Positions 41,893-53,592 of a stretch of DNA of 64,000 nt are shown one piece after another. The DNA lies in NCBI GenBank assembly GCA_030323885.1, contig CM059190.1, forward strand, positions 106,495,856 to 106,559,855, written 5' to 3'. The DNA comes from Branchipolynoe longqiensis (lineage: Eukaryota; Annelida; Polychaeta; Phyllodocida; Polynoidae). Every line of letters begins with the position of its first letter. Position 1 is the first letter of the stretch. The notes under the pieces were generated by a model. The model did no database searches. It worked only from the letters and a program-made list of their open reading frames with translations, and was not told where the DNA came from. Made by a program: the position numbers and the translations under genes.

Positions 41893-42440
41893 GGGATCCT
41901 TCTTACATTGACTCATTCACTTCACAGTATTTGGCCAACACATGTATTCTGAAATACCAAAGTTGATGGCCACCCAGCCCTAATTAGGCATCTGGTTATG
42001 TGAAGAGGGGGTGGGTGGGTGAAGCACACTGCGGCTGCACATACAGGAAATGGTATTTGATCTAATGTAAGATATTTCCTCGTACAGTTTCACGCCCATC
42101 CACACCGGAAACAAATGTACACCGATGACCCGACCAGGGTTGCTCATCGAGAGCAGTGTGTTTATGGGTTCAAATTGAGTTTAGAATATAAGCCCGATCA
42201 AGGAGCGAGTTGGAAGGGAAAATAACCTCACTTCAGGTTGCGACAACAAAGTGCAAGCCGTAGTCCCTCCCTAGGGACTCTAGCACAAGAGGCGTAGTGT
42301 GAATATAGCTTTAGGAATAAGGTAAGATTGACTTCTTCCTACGTGGTGTTAATCTCTCTGTATCCCCATCACTCATTCTCTATATGAATAGAGAATACGT
42401 TCAAAACATAGGCCTACAGTTAAAGAGTATATTGCCCCAT

Positions 42441-42535
42441 TATACAGTAAAACCCCCTTAAACCAAACTTGAAGGGACCCTAGAAATCTGTTTGGATTAA
42501 CCGATCATTAGTTTAACCGAGCTTAACTGTATACG
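42441..42535 (+). mobile_element. Possible Tigger/pogo-like terminal fragment
   Basis: ACAGTAAAACCCCCTTAAAC followed by GGATTAACCGATCATTAG and GTTTAACCGAGC resembles the ends of Tc1/mariner-superfamily pogo/Tigger elements, which start CAGT(A)... and carry repeated AACCGA words. Only one end is visible, so the call is tentative. 41893-42440 holds nothing else I recognise. Confidence 0.35.
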
Positions 42536-42754
42536 TGGATATAGGCATTTGTGTGAAGACGTTGGACAGGTTATTTATACTCCATTGGAATTCTGTAAGT
42601 AAAGAATTCTGCCACCAGCCTCACTACTCTGGTTTATATCTGACTTTGTTTTTCCTGGAGTGAGACATTGTTTACGAGATGAGGGAAGTGGGGGTGCGGT
42701 ATATCTGTAGTAACGGCCAAGATTGACTTTCGCTTTCTCAAATACTGGCAATAG

Positions 42755-43302
42755 GGTGGCGTTAGGAGACGAGGTGTGTGGTGGGGAAAGGGGAGGTTGG
42801 GGAGGGAGGGTCTGACTTTTATGGTGGTGCTGTGGTGTGGAGCTGTGGTAACGCCGAGTGACTAGGTTTGGTGGGAGAGGGGGGAAGGGCAGTGTCTGAG
42901 GGGAGGTGGTGCTTGTGGTAATGGCCACAATAGGGCAGGTGTTAGGTGATGTGTGGTTGCGTGGGGAGGGCGGTGTCTGTGGTAACGGCCACAAATAGGT
43001 GGTGTAAGGAGACGAGGTGTGTGTGGGGATGGGGAGGGGGAGGGCGGTGTCTGAGGGGAGGTGGGGCTGTGATAATGGCCACAATAGGGCGGTGTTAGGA
43101 GATGATGTGTGTGTGGTGGGGGAGGGCGGTGTCTGTGGTAACGGCCCCAACAGAGTGGTGTTAGGAGCTGAAGTGTGTGGTGGGGAGGGGGAGGGTGTTG
43201 TCTGTGGTAACGGCCACAATAGGGTGGTGTTAGGAGCTGAAGTGTGTGGTGGGGAGGTGGAGGGTGTTGTCTGTGGTAACGGCCACAATAGGGTGGTGTT
43301 AG
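42755..43302 (+). repeat. ~69-bp tandem repeat array ending in a gap
   Basis: Units with TGTGGTAACGGCCACAATAG, GGTGTTAGGAGCTGAAGTG and GTGGTGGGGAGGTGGAGG become most regular (69 bp apart) at 43131, 43200 and 43269, right up to the Ns. The array probably continues through the gap. Confidence 0.9.
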
Positions 43303-43802
43303 NNNNNNNNNNNNNNNNNNNNNNNNNNNNNNNNNNNNNNNNNNNNNNNNNNNNNNNNNNNNNNNNNNNNNNNNNNNNNNNNNNNNNNNNNNNNNNNNNN
43401 NNNNNNNNNNNNNNNNNNNNNNNNNNNNNNNNNNNNNNNNNNNNNNNNNNNNNNNNNNNNNNNNNNNNNNNNNNNNNNNNNNNNNNNNNNNNNNNNNNNN
43501 NNNNNNNNNNNNNNNNNNNNNNNNNNNNNNNNNNNNNNNNNNNNNNNNNNNNNNNNNNNNNNNNNNNNNNNNNNNNNNNNNNNNNNNNNNNNNNNNNNNN
43601 NNNNNNNNNNNNNNNNNNNNNNNNNNNNNNNNNNNNNNNNNNNNNNNNNNNNNNNNNNNNNNNNNNNNNNNNNNNNNNNNNNNNNNNNNNNNNNNNNNNN
43701 NNNNNNNNNNNNNNNNNNNNNNNNNNNNNNNNNNNNNNNNNNNNNNNNNNNNNNNNNNNNNNNNNNNNNNNNNNNNNNNNNNNNNNNNNNNNNNNNNNNN
43801 NN
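43303..43802. other. Assembly gap (Ns)
   Basis: A run of 500 N, following the 69-bp array. Confidence 1.
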
Positions 43803-44182
43803 ATAGCTGTACTGTTATCTGGCACAATACCTCCTTCTATCTGCTGATATATATTACAATATAATATATATCAACCACCTGTATCAACAATAAAATATAT
43901 CAATGTACAGTCATACAGTATTTATCTGTATATGTCCCCAAACAACTCTACTCAATTCAAGCACCCGACAAATTTAAAACACCCGACAGATTTCCTGCCT
44001 GCTGGGTTCATCTCAGGTCACAGGCACTTGGACACACCCCCTACTTACTCCCCCACTACACACAGACCCCTGCCGGCGCGTCGCCGCTGCCTGCTGCCAT
44101 ACACGGTGTGCGCCTGGTGAGCGTGGCCTGCCTACACACAGTCAGGGTGGGTCGCTTTTCTACTGGGACCGCCCCCACTACG

Positions 44183-44380
44183 TTAAAGTTGTACACTCAA
44201 TTTGAAAACACACAATTCTCAAAACTACCCCACTGTTCTGCATCTGCCCTCACATGTGTAATTTAGCTACCTGTGTCCTTACCAACTTTTCGTCATCAAC
44301 TGAAATCCTACTTTAATTTAAACAACAACAAAACATTCCTTGGAATAATACATTTCCACCCTTGGACTATGCCCCTTTAA
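44183..44380. mobile_element. Possible diverged TTAA-flanked MITE
   Basis: TTAA at 44183-44186 and 44377-44380 flank 190 bp that starts AGTTGTACACTC and ends, inverted, AGGGGCATAGTCCAAGGG. The GCATAGTCC word is shared with family T. The interior is otherwise different. Confidence 0.5.
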
Positions 44381-44769
44381 TTGTACTGCCCAGTATCACT
44401 GTCCCTGCTGGGTGCAGCTCCCAGCTCACCCACACACACACACAGTCCTTTTGAGTCCTGCCGGCTGTTTACACTCGGCGGTGGGTGGCGTGACTTGTGG
44501 TTGCAGTCTCTCAGCTCACCCCCACACTCACACACACAGACCCCTGTGGGTTGGTTATGCAGACAGTGGGTTGTGTTACTACTGGGTACCCCCCTTATAG
44601 CCTTGTCAAAGGAGTGCGAATACTAATATTCTATTAGTTACTGCCCCCTCGCCACTCCTATTTACTAGCTACCTTGCTATAGTATCCAGAAAATACGTTA
44701 ATTTCCCTTTAAATACTTTAATTTAACGCAAAATATGTTATTTTAACGCGAACCAGAGAAGAGCCGCCC

Positions 44770-45175
44770 CTTTCTTTTTATATAGGGTCACGTGTGGTTC
44801 TGGCGGCGACGCGCGCACACCGTGGACAACCCGCCTTTCTATTTTTATATAAAGTTACTGTGTGGTTCTGGCGGCGATGCGCGCACACCACTGACAACCC
44901 GCCTTTCTATTTTTATATAAAGTTACTGTGTGGTTCTGGCGGCGACGCGCGCACACCACGGACAACCCGCCTTTCTATTTTTATATAAAGTTACTGTGTG
45001 GTTCTGGCGGCGACGCGCGCACACCACGGCCTCCCCGAATTTCAACTGATATATACATTTATATCGTTCTTTAACCCGAACCGTCGGCTCCGCGCATACA
45101 CACAAGGACAACACGGCTTTTAATTAGATATAAGGTTACCATGTGGTTCTGGCGGCGACGTGCACACACCCCTAA
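44770..45175. repeat. 68-bp tandem repeats each carrying a TTTTTATATAAAG motif
   Basis: Four regular units at 68-bp spacing (starts about 44763, 44831, 44899, 44967) and two more diverged ones. Each has CGCCTTTCTATTTTTATATA, then TGTGTGGTTCTGGCGGCGAC and GCGCGCACACCAC. The combination of a TATA-like core and a CpG-rich block is unusual for a minisatellite. It lies about 180 bp downstream of the stop of the minus-strand ORF pair. Confidence 0.9.
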
Positions 45176-45356
45176 TTTATCAATATATATTCAGGTTTCC
45201 GCCTCGTCGGGCCCGCACCCGTACCGTGCAACTGTGTGGGCGTGGCACCCTGGGTGGACCTCTCCACACACTATGTACTACCCGACTTAATAATACGACC
45301 GATTTATCTACTGGCCAGCACCTGCACAAGAAAAACAGACACAGCGCACACTCCCT

Positions 45357-45776
45357 CTACTTCTTTCTTGCCTCCCTTATTACAAGACCTCCCTCGTCAA
45401 ACGCACCTACTGCTTCCCTTGCCTTTCTCTCCTGTTCTCTAACCTTTCCTTCCCACTCTAAGTACCTCTCAAACGCTTGCTGGCTCCACGATTCTTTGAA
45501 CCGCGCCTTCTCTGCTACAAAGGTCCACTTTAATGCTACACTCTTCTCTAATTCCTCATGCATCTGTATACCTTCTTCTGCTCCCTCTCTCCTTTCTAAC
45601 TCATCTTCCAACTCCCAATCAATCTCCTCTTCTTGCTCGTACTCTCCCCCTATTACTTCTGCCTCCTCGTCTGAGTCCGAGTCTGAATCTGAGTCCGGGG
45701 CCACAACCACAGCCTGCACTTCAACTTCTTCCTCCCCAAATCCCTCATCAAATGAATCATCTATCCATGCGGCCAT
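45357..45776 (-). CDS. Acidic coiled-coil protein, ORF B of a tandem pair
   Basis: 139 residues, complete. The N-terminus reads AAWIDDSFDEGFGEEEVEV, then comes an Asp/Ser tract, an acidic stretch EEEIDWELEDELERREG, and a long charged helix-rich region including AFERYLEWEGKVREQERK. It matches the pattern of ORF A (W-x-D-x-S-x-DEGF-x-E near the start, and a WERVVSEQ-like region in the second half), so the two are paralogues. Its ATG is 5 nt after the stop of ORF A. The family is not recognised; composition suggests a coiled-coil structural or Gag-like protein, or a repeat-borne gene. Codons show no interruption. Confidence 0.5.
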   Translation of the reverse strand: MAAWIDDSFDEGFGEEEVEVQAVVVAPDSDSDSDSDEEAEVIGGEYEQEEEIDWELEDELERREGAEEGIQMHEELEKSVALKWTFVAEKARFKESWSQQAFERYLEWEGKVREQERKAREAVGAFDEGGLVIREARKK

Positions 45777-45781
45777 GCCCT

Positions 45782-46174
45782 CTACTTTCCTTCTCTGTAT
45801 CTCCTTTCCCTTACTTTCCCTTTCTCATAATCAGCCCAAATTCTCTGCACTATCTGTTCGTACTCTTCGTCCAGTAATTTTATCTTCTTCCACTGCTCAC
45901 TCACAACCCGTTCCCATACCCTAACTCTGTCCAACGCGTCCTGCTTCCATACTTTTTCCAACGCTTCCTTCTCTTCTTCCAACCCTCTCTCTAGCTCTTT
46001 TGCCAACCCATACTCTCGCCCCAACTGCTTACCTTCATTAGAAAATTCCCAATCCCAATTTAACTGTTCTTCTATCTCTTTATCTTCCTCCGGTTCCCGC
46101 ACATTCACTACCTCTTTCTCACAGAACCCTTCATCCTCTGACACATCCGTCCACTCAGCCTCACTCATACTCAC
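45782..46174 (-). CDS. Acidic coiled-coil protein, ORF A of a tandem pair
   Basis: 130 residues if started at ATG 46174 (MSMSEAEWTDVSEDEGF...). It continues with an acidic EPEEDKEIEEQ segment, NWDWEFSNEG, and a charged helical region with LDRVRVWERVVSEQWKK and RIWADYEKGK. Alternatively the start is an exon boundary: joining the donor after 46289 to AG just before GCTGAGTGGACGG would fuse the upstream exon in frame, though that acceptor has a poor pyrimidine tract. It shares its layout with ORF B and ends in TAG five bases before the ATG of ORF B. No known domain is recognised. Confidence 0.5.
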   Translation of the reverse strand: MSMSEAEWTDVSEDEGFCEKEVVNVREPEEDKEIEEQLNWDWEFSNEGKQLGREYGLAKELERGLEEEKEALEKVWKQDALDRVRVWERVVSEQWKKIKLLDEEYEQIVQRIWADYEKGKVRERRYREGK

Positions 46175-46283
46175 ACTCAGTTATCATTCACATACAATGG
46201 TTACAATGGTAGTGCCGTGCGTCTCGCCCCGCCTCGGCGCCCCAGCACCCAAAACAAGTGATAAAACAAAACTGAACCTTACC

Positions 46284-46441
46284 TGTCGGCTGCCCTCACG
46301 GTGTTCGCCCACGCAGTGTTCGTCGTTCATCACGGGTGTGTCTGTCATCGCCATCGCCTCACCGAGTTCTCGCGTCATCACGGGCGTCCTCGCGGCACTC
46401 TTCACGTCACCACGGCACATCTCTTCAAGTTCTTCAGTCAT
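46284..46441 (-). CDS. Candidate first exon upstream of ORF A
   Basis: The frame starts MTEELEEMCRGDVKSAARTP and has two similar words (TPVMTRELGEAM, TPVMNDEHCVGE). It runs to CGACAG|GTAAGG at about 46289, a good splice donor. Acidic composition matches ORF A. Without splicing the frame reads on to 46184. A gene model of this exon plus ORF A is plausible but unproven. Confidence 0.35.
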
Positions 46442-46500
46442 CTCTGAGAATCGTCTCAGAATTCGTTGTGGTCGCCACTTATAAAAACACGGGTCTCTGC
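46442..46500 (-). promoter_or_regulatory. TATA-like box and hairpin before the candidate first exon
   Basis: On the minus strand, GTTTTTATAAGTGG (about 46474-46487) lies some 40 bp before the ATG at 46441. Between them, CTGAGACGATTCTCAG forms a perfect 6-bp stem with a 4-base loop just before the ATG. Spacing fits a TATA box with a short leader. Confidence 0.4.
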
Positions 46501-46509
46501 CGCTGTGAG

Positions 46510-47460
46510 CACCCTATGTAATTACAAAACTCTCCCCCTTCATTTCACCTGTGATGCAATCAGTCTAATCAATTTAACCATGTCTGGAAAGAGGAAGGAA
46601 AACTAGTCACAAGGATCAACAGTGAATAAGTTGTGCTTTATTGGCAGCAACTCCTGTCATCCCCCTTACATGTGACCTAGCACCTGTACTCCTCATATAC
46701 TGCCCACACTATGTCTCATTGTCACTTTAGCCTGTATACTGAAACAGTGCCCACAACCCATGGGACAGGAGTCCTATGGCTGTGGATGCACTCAATTTGA
46801 ATATCTGAATTTGGATAGCATCAGACAGAGTGTCTGGGGTCCTGCTCTAGAGTAGGTGTGTTAGAAGCAAAATCTTGAATAATTAATTAGTTGAGACTAG
46901 TGTGTGGTCAGGATAGGACAAGGGAGTCAGGTGACCGGACATTCCCCAGCCAGCCAATGAGACACTCCCCCACAGACTGGGTGGGTGACCACCCCATTAG
47001 GGGCTGTCACTCAAACCAGCTGCAGGTGGTGTACTCCATACATATGCAAATTAGGCAGGTGGGTCAGTCGGGTGGTCTTGGGTGGACAGGATCTTGCAAC
47101 AGTTACAGATATTGTATATAGTAAAATCATTCTTTTCCTCTTTTGTATTCTTTATGAACACATAGAGAACATTTCAATCATCATGTACTGTTTCTTGCAA
47201 AGGAACTCTTTCCATTAACTCCAAACATCATATATAACAGATAGCTTACATCATTCAGCATCATATACAAATCCATCAACTCCACTCATAATATATGACA
47301 TATAGTTTACCTCATTCAGCATCATGTACAATGGGAGTGGGATTCTATTGATTTTAGTTACTTTTAGTTTACATAACTTAAGTCCCACTCCGACATCCAG
47401 GAATAATAATGCTCTCTGCCAATATATAATTCTGAACCGAAAATCCGTATATTTTTACAA
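46510..47460. other. Spacer with a small repeat
   Basis: The words ACATCATTCAGCATCATATACAA (about 47248) and ACCTCATTCAGCATCATGTACAA (about 47310) mark a ~60-bp direct repeat. No gene recognised. Confidence 0.4.
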
Positions 47461-50400
47461 CATGCTTTCAGATGGCAGAGTGCTGGCCTAAACATCAGAG
47501 GGTAACAGCTTCGAATCTTGGAACTGGAATGTCCTACTACTTTTTTTGTAATGCATAATTATATCAATATTAATAAATATGCCTTTACCTAACTTGATAT
47601 TGCTTGACGTTATCTGACCGGGCTTTACCCGCCTCGGCTTTACCCAGCTCGGCTTTACCCCGCTCGACGCTACCCGCCTCGACGTTACCTGCCTAAAGGT
47701 TTACCCGACCCCACTTTACCCGACCTGACTTTACCTGAACCGGCTTCACCCGACTCGACTTCACCCCACCCGACTTCACCCGACCCAAATTCACCCGACC
47801 CGAGTTCACCCAACCCGAGTTCACCCGACCCGAGTTCACCTGACCCAAGGTCACCCGACCCGAGGTCACCCGACCCGAGGTCACCCGACACGACTTTACC
47901 CGACCCGACTTTACCCGACCATGCTTTACCCAACCACACCCGAACCCGAGCCCGACGCGACTTTCCTCAAACTGACTTTACCTGACCCTACTTTACCTGA
48001 CCCATCTTTACCCAACCTCGCTTTACCCAACCCCACTTTACCTCACCCCACTTTACCTCACCCGAGTTTACCCGACCCGTGTTTACCCGACCCAAGTTTA
48101 CCCTACCCGACTTTACCCGGGTTGACTTTACCCGGGTGGACTTTACCCAGCTCGACTTTACCCGGCTCTACTTTACATGGCTCGACTTTACTAGGCCCGA
48201 CTTTACCCAGCTCGAAATTAACCAGCTTGACTTTACCCGGCACCACCAAACTTTACCCAACCCATCTTTATCCGACCCTTCTTTACGCAACCCCACTTTA
48301 CCTCAACCCACTTTACCTCACCCGAGTTTACCCGACCCGAGTTTACCCGACCCGACTTTATCCGGGTCGACTTTACCCAGGGTGACTTTACCCAGCTCGA
48401 CGTTACCCCCTCTCAACTTTAAGCAGCTCGATGTTACCCGCTTCGACGTTACCCGCCTCGACGTTACCCGCCTCGACGTTACACACCTCGACGTTACACG
48501 CCTCAATGTTGCACGCCTCGATGTTACCCGCCTCGACGTTACCCGCCTCGATGTTACCCGACCCGACTTTACCCGAGCCGACTTTACCCAACTCGACTTC
48601 ACCCAACTCGACTTCACCCAACCCGACTTCACCCGACCTGACTTTACCCGACCCTTCTTACCCAACCCCACTTCGCGCAATCACACTTTACTTCACCCCA
48701 CTTTACCTCACCCAAGTTTACCCAACCCAACTTTACCCTACCTGACTTTACTGTCGCGACTTTACCCGGCTGGACTTTACCCGGCTCGGCATTACCCGTC
48801 CTGACTTTGCCCGGCTCCACTTTACCCGGCTCCACTTTACCCGGCTCCACTTTACCAGACTCGACTTTAGCCCTCGATGTTACCCGCCTTGACTTTACCC
48901 GACCTGACTTTACCCGACCCGACTTTACCTGACTGTACTTTACCAGATCCGACCTTACCCGACCCGACTTTACCCGACCCGACTTTACCTGACCCCCCTT
49001 TACCCGACCCGACTTTACCTGACCCTAATTTACCCGACCTGACTATACCCGACCCGACTTTACCAGACCCGACTTCACCTGACCCGACTTCACCCAAGTC
49101 AAGCCGGGTAAAGTCAAGCCGGGTAAAGTCAAGCCTGGTAAAGTCGAGCCGGTTAAAGTCAAGTCGGTTAAAGTTGAGCCTGGAAAAGTCGAGCCGGGTA
49201 GAGTCAAGCCGGGTAGAGTCGATCCGAGTAGAGTCAAGTAGGTTGAAGTCGAGTCGGTTAAAGTCGAGTCAGGTAAAGTCGAGCCGGGTAGAGTCGAGCC
49301 GGGTAGAGTCAAGTCGGTTAAAGTCGAGTTGGTTAAAGTTGAGTCGGTTAAAGTCAAGTCGGTTAAAGTCGAGTCGAGTGTAGTCGGGTAATGTCGAGTC
49401 GGGTAATGTCGACCTGACCCTACTTTACCTGACCCAAGTTTACCCGACCCAACTTTACCCGACCTGACTTTATCTGACCCAAATTTACCGGACTCGACTT
49501 TACCATACTCGAATTTACCGGACTCGATGTTACTGGCCTCGATGTTTCTCGCCTCGAAGTTACCCACCTCAATGTTACCACCCTCGACGTTAAGCTACCC
49601 GACCTGACCCGACTCGACTTCACCTGACCCGACTTCGGCCAACTTGACTTCAGTCAAGTCGGGCACAGTCAGGTCGGGCAGATTCAGGTCGGGCAGAGCC
49701 CGGTTGAGCAGAGTCCGGTTGGGCAGAGTCGAGTCGGGCAGAGTTTGGTCGGGCAGAGTCAGGTCGGGCAGAGTCGAGTCAGGCAGAGTCGAGTCGGGCA
49801 GAGTCGAGTCGGGTAATGTCGAGTCGGGTAATGTCGAGTATGGTAATGTTGAGTCGGGTAAAGTCGAGTCGGGTAATTTTGAGTCGCGTAAAGTCCAGTC
49901 GAGTAAAGTCCAGTCGCTTAAAGTCCAATGGGGTAAAGCCGAGTCAGGTAAAGTCGAGTCAGGTAAAGTCGAGTCGGGTAGTCGAGTCGGGTAAAGTTGA
50001 GTCGAGTAAAGTAGAGTCGGGTAAAGTCGAGTCGGGTAAAGTCGAGTCTGGTAAAGTCGAGTTGGGTAAAGCTGGTCGAGTCGGCTAAGGTCAATTCGGC
50101 TATGGTCGAGTTTGGCTACGGTCAAGTTGGCTATAGTCGAGTCTGCTATGGACGAGTCAGCTAAGGTTGAGTCGTCTAAGGTCGAGTCGGCTAAGGTCAG
50201 GTCGGCTAAGGTCGGGTCGGCTAGGGTCGGGTCAGCTAAAGTCGGGTCGGCTAAAGTCGAGCCGGGGTAATGTCGAGCTGGGGTAAAGTCGGGGCGGGAT
50301 CGAGTCGGCTAAGGTCGAGTCGGCTAAAGTCAGGCCGGCTAAAGTTGGGCCATCTAAAGTCAGGTCGGCTAAAGTCGGGCCGGCTAAAGTCGGGCCGGCT

Positions 50401-50859
50401 AAAGTCAGGCCAGCTAAAGTCGGGCCGGCTAAAGTCGGCCCAGCTAAAGTCGGGCCAGCTAAGGTCGGCCCAGCAAAAGTTGGGCTGGCTAAAGTCGACC
50501 GGGGTAATGTCGAGCTGGGGTAATGTCGAGACGGGGTAGAGTCGAGCCAGGGTAAAGTCAAGCTGGGGCAAAGCCGGCAAAGTTGAGCCGGGGCAAAGGC
50601 GGACCAGGGCAAAGTCGAGCCGGGGTAAAGTCGAGCAGGGGTAATGTCGAGCTGGGGTAAAGTCGAGCTGGGGTAAAGTCGAGCCCGGTAAAGTTGACTA
50701 ATATTAATATTAATTATGCATTTAAAAAAAAGTTGTTAAGACATTCTTTAAAAAAAAAAGTATTCCATTTCCAAGATTCGGACCAGTTACCCTCTGAGGA
50801 ACTGCTAAACTCAGAGTGGTCCAATTGGTGGCAGAATGCTGGGAGGTCCTGACAGCATG
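47461..50859. mobile_element. Foldback-like element: inverted tRNA-like flanks around a strand-switching 15-bp satellite
   Basis: The left flank (47461-47588) and right flank (50699-50859) are inverted copies of each other. Both have CATGCTKTCAG at the outer end, AGAGGGTAAC and TCGAATCTTGG (B-box-like) inside, and AATGCATAATTA near the array. Between them lie 3.1 kb of a 15-bp unit (CGACTTTACCCGACC). It runs in C-rich orientation at about 47590-49095, G-rich at 49096-49410, C-rich at 49412-49643 and G-rich at 49645-50697. Tandem-repeat arms in opposite orientation with shared termini are how foldback transposons are built. No internal gene is visible; frames through it are artefacts. Target duplication was not found. 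Confidence 0.6.
47590..50697. repeat. 15-bp satellite TTTACCCGACCCGAC with three orientation switches
   Basis: Roughly 200 degenerate units. Switch points are at about 49096, 49411 and 49644; the third is palindromic (TTGACTTCAGTCAAG). Motif sub-families (CAGCTCGA, CGCCTCGA, CGGCTGG) cluster, suggesting local amplification. Confidence 0.93.
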
Positions 50860-51240
50860 TGAATAATGAGCAAACAATATGGATAGAAATAATCTGAAAA
50901 AAATTTTAATAGTAAGGATAATAAATAAATAAATTTAAATATAAATAAAATAAAATGTTAATGAATTTCACCACATAATCATTGACCAGATTGGTGTGGC
51001 TAGAGGTGGGCTGGTGGAGGTGTGGACAGGTTGGGGAAACACCTGAATTGACAGTCTGTTGGTACAATCGGGTCCGTTGATGTAATCTAGTATGTTAATT
51101 GGTAGGCTTTACTATAGGAAAATGTGTTATCACCTATATCCAGTGAACCTGTTTGTTGGGGTAATAAATATTGATATCACTAGAAAGAGACAAACCTGCT
51201 TCACCAACTAAGTGGTTATCAGCTACATTTGGTGTTTTAT
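50860..51240. other. AT-rich spacer
   Basis: Nothing recognised. Confidence 0.35.
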
Positions 51241-51533
51241 TTAAGAGTAACTAAGGATTGAATTTACATTAAATGTTTGATGCGTGTCTGTCACTGAACC
51301 CTTGGTCAGCCCTTGGTCAGTCCTGAGTGCATCCTCCTCTCCCCATCCCCACCCCCACCAGCGCCTCTCCACTAGGGGGCTACCATGGTTACTAATTAAG
51401 ACAGGGTGTGGGTGACCTAAGTTAGCACAGATGAGGGGTTGAAGAACACACATGTGATATTTTATTTTATTACAATATTTGTTAGGACAATTTGCTAGTG
51501 AATGATGGAGGCATACATACATACATACATACA

Positions 51534-51567
<34 letters not shown>

Positions 51568-53060
51568 CATTCATATATACATTCATATATACATTCATAC
51601 ATGTAAACATCTATATTTATGTATATGTATGTATTTTCGTGCATAGCTTGTGTAAACATCTTAGCCACAAGCCTGCAGCTACCCCACACCCACCCTGGTA
51701 CTAGTAGGAGTGTGTGTGTGGAGGGTCAATTCACTGGGAACACTTGTGAAGGCCACCCCTGGCACACAATCAGTAGGAGTAGTGTGTGTGTGTGGGGGGG
51801 GGGGTATCAGAAGCAGCCTGACTGGGACAGTTAAACCAAACTTTCATGTGGTTATATTTTATTTGATTAAATATTTGTTAGGACATACATGCATACATAC
51901 ATACATGCATACATACATACATACATATGTACATACGTACATACATACATGCAGACATCCATATTTATGCATATGTGTATATATGTATTTATTTTCGCTC
52001 TTAGCGGGTGTTTACATCTAAGCCTGCATGACCTCAACTTTCCAACACCCACCCTGGCAGGAGGCTGTGTGTGTGGAGGTTGAAGAACTAAGTGGTAGAG
52101 CACCAGTCTGAGACTTGACTTGACATTGTGGACAGGGAACACCTGTGATGACAGTGTGTGTGTGGGGGGAGGGGGAGGGGGTCGAGAGGGAGGGTTATCA
52201 GAAGCAGTCCTTGGGTCCTCCTCCAGTGTTGATGTTTCTAGCTCCCACTTCTCAACTAGAATTATAGATGAATTCCAAGTCTCATGGATTTATTTCAAGG
52301 ACAAAATTACTAAGATTCTTTACAATTTGGATTTATATATGTATATATATATATGTATGCATGTATAATATCATAATTGAAATATGTATGTATATATGTA
52401 TGTAGCCCTGTGTATATATAGGTATATATGCATGTATATATCTATGTACACATGTATGTATGTAGCCCTGGGAGAGGGGGGAGGGCTGGATGGGTTGGGG
52501 GGGGGGGCTCTAACCAAAGCCTGTGAAAACACATATTTGGTTTTATATATAAAAACTAAATATATAATTATGGTTATTGCTGCCTCATAACTTTGGGTGG
52601 GAATGAGTGTGTCTGTATCACTCTGACTGAACCACTGGTCAGGCCTCCCTCACCCCAACACATCCCCCCCCCCCACACACACCCCCTCAAACACAGACAC
52701 ACAGTGGACAGTGTGGGGTGCACTGGGGAGCAGCAGAGGGGGCCCTGATGCTTGCAAACAGGGGTGGGTGGGGGTTACCATGGTTACTAATTAAGATAGT
52801 GTGTGAGTGACCAAGGTTAGCACAGGATAAGGGAGTTGATGAAGAACACACATTGTAGGAAGTGGTATTTTATTTAATTACAATATTTGTTGGTGAATGA
52901 TAGGTGTGGGGTGCACATGCATACATATATTTGCATACATGCGCGTATGCATAAACATCCATACATACATCAATGCACATCCATACATCCACATCCATAA
53001 ATGCATACATGCATACATACATGCACATACATGCATATGTGCATGCACACAAACACACAC
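51241..53060 (+). repeat. Tandemly duplicated ~1.4-kb segment with CATA microsatellites
   Basis: GGTTACCATGGTTACTAATT followed by GTTAGCACAG, GAAGAACACACAT and TTACAATATTTGTT occurs at about 51385-51490 and again at about 52775-52890, each time leading into a CATACATACATAC tract (51512-51600; 52915-53050). A third CATA tract with its ATATTTGTTAGGACATACAT lead is at 51870-51960. The cysteine/tyrosine-rich frames on both strands are translations of the microsatellite. Confidence 0.75.
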
Positions 53061-53239
53061 ATCCCACTCAGTCACTTGATACCGGGTTACAGGAGGAGGT
53101 GCTGTGCATGATGGGTGGTCACCCCCCCGCCCCCCCACCGAGTACACGGGGAGGGGGGGGATGCCGGACACTACAGGCATTATTACACACGATAAAGGGG
53201 TTATCACTATCAGTATGTTTTTTTTTAAAGTTTTTTTAA

Positions 53240-53592
53240 CAACACATTAATCCATGCACACACACAACACAGGTTTACTGTCACAACACATTAATCCATG
53301 CACACACACACCACAGGTTTACTGTCACAACACATAATCCATGCACACACACAACACAGGTTTACAGTCACAACACATTAATCCATGCACACACACAACA
53401 CAGGTTTACTGTCACAACACATTAATCCATGCACACACACACAACACAGGTTTACTGTCACAACACATTAATCCATGCACACACACAACACATGTGTTAC
53501 TGTCACAACACATTAATCCATGCACACACACACAACACAGGTTTACTGTCACACCACATTAATCCATGCACACACACGCAACACATTTGTTC
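53240..53592 (+). repeat. ~45-bp tandem repeats next to the LINE 3' end
   Basis: Seven units containing CACAACACATTAATCCATGC, ACACACACAACACAGG and TTTACTGTCA. The last unit adjoins the LINE 3' terminus at about 53597. Confidence 0.93.

Noticed and set aside
42575..43847. Long frames spanning the second gap
   Set aside because: Ns plus the 69-bp array; no evidence of a gene.
47685..50612. Many Leu/Pro/Ser- or Val/Gly/Lys-rich frames
   Set aside because: Translations of the 15-bp satellite on either strand.
51492..53079. Tyr/Ile/His- or Cys/Met-rich frames
   Set aside because: Translations of CATA microsatellites.
53240..53592. CRISPR-like array of ~45-bp units
   Set aside because: No variable spacers; a simple tandem repeat with CA microsatellite.
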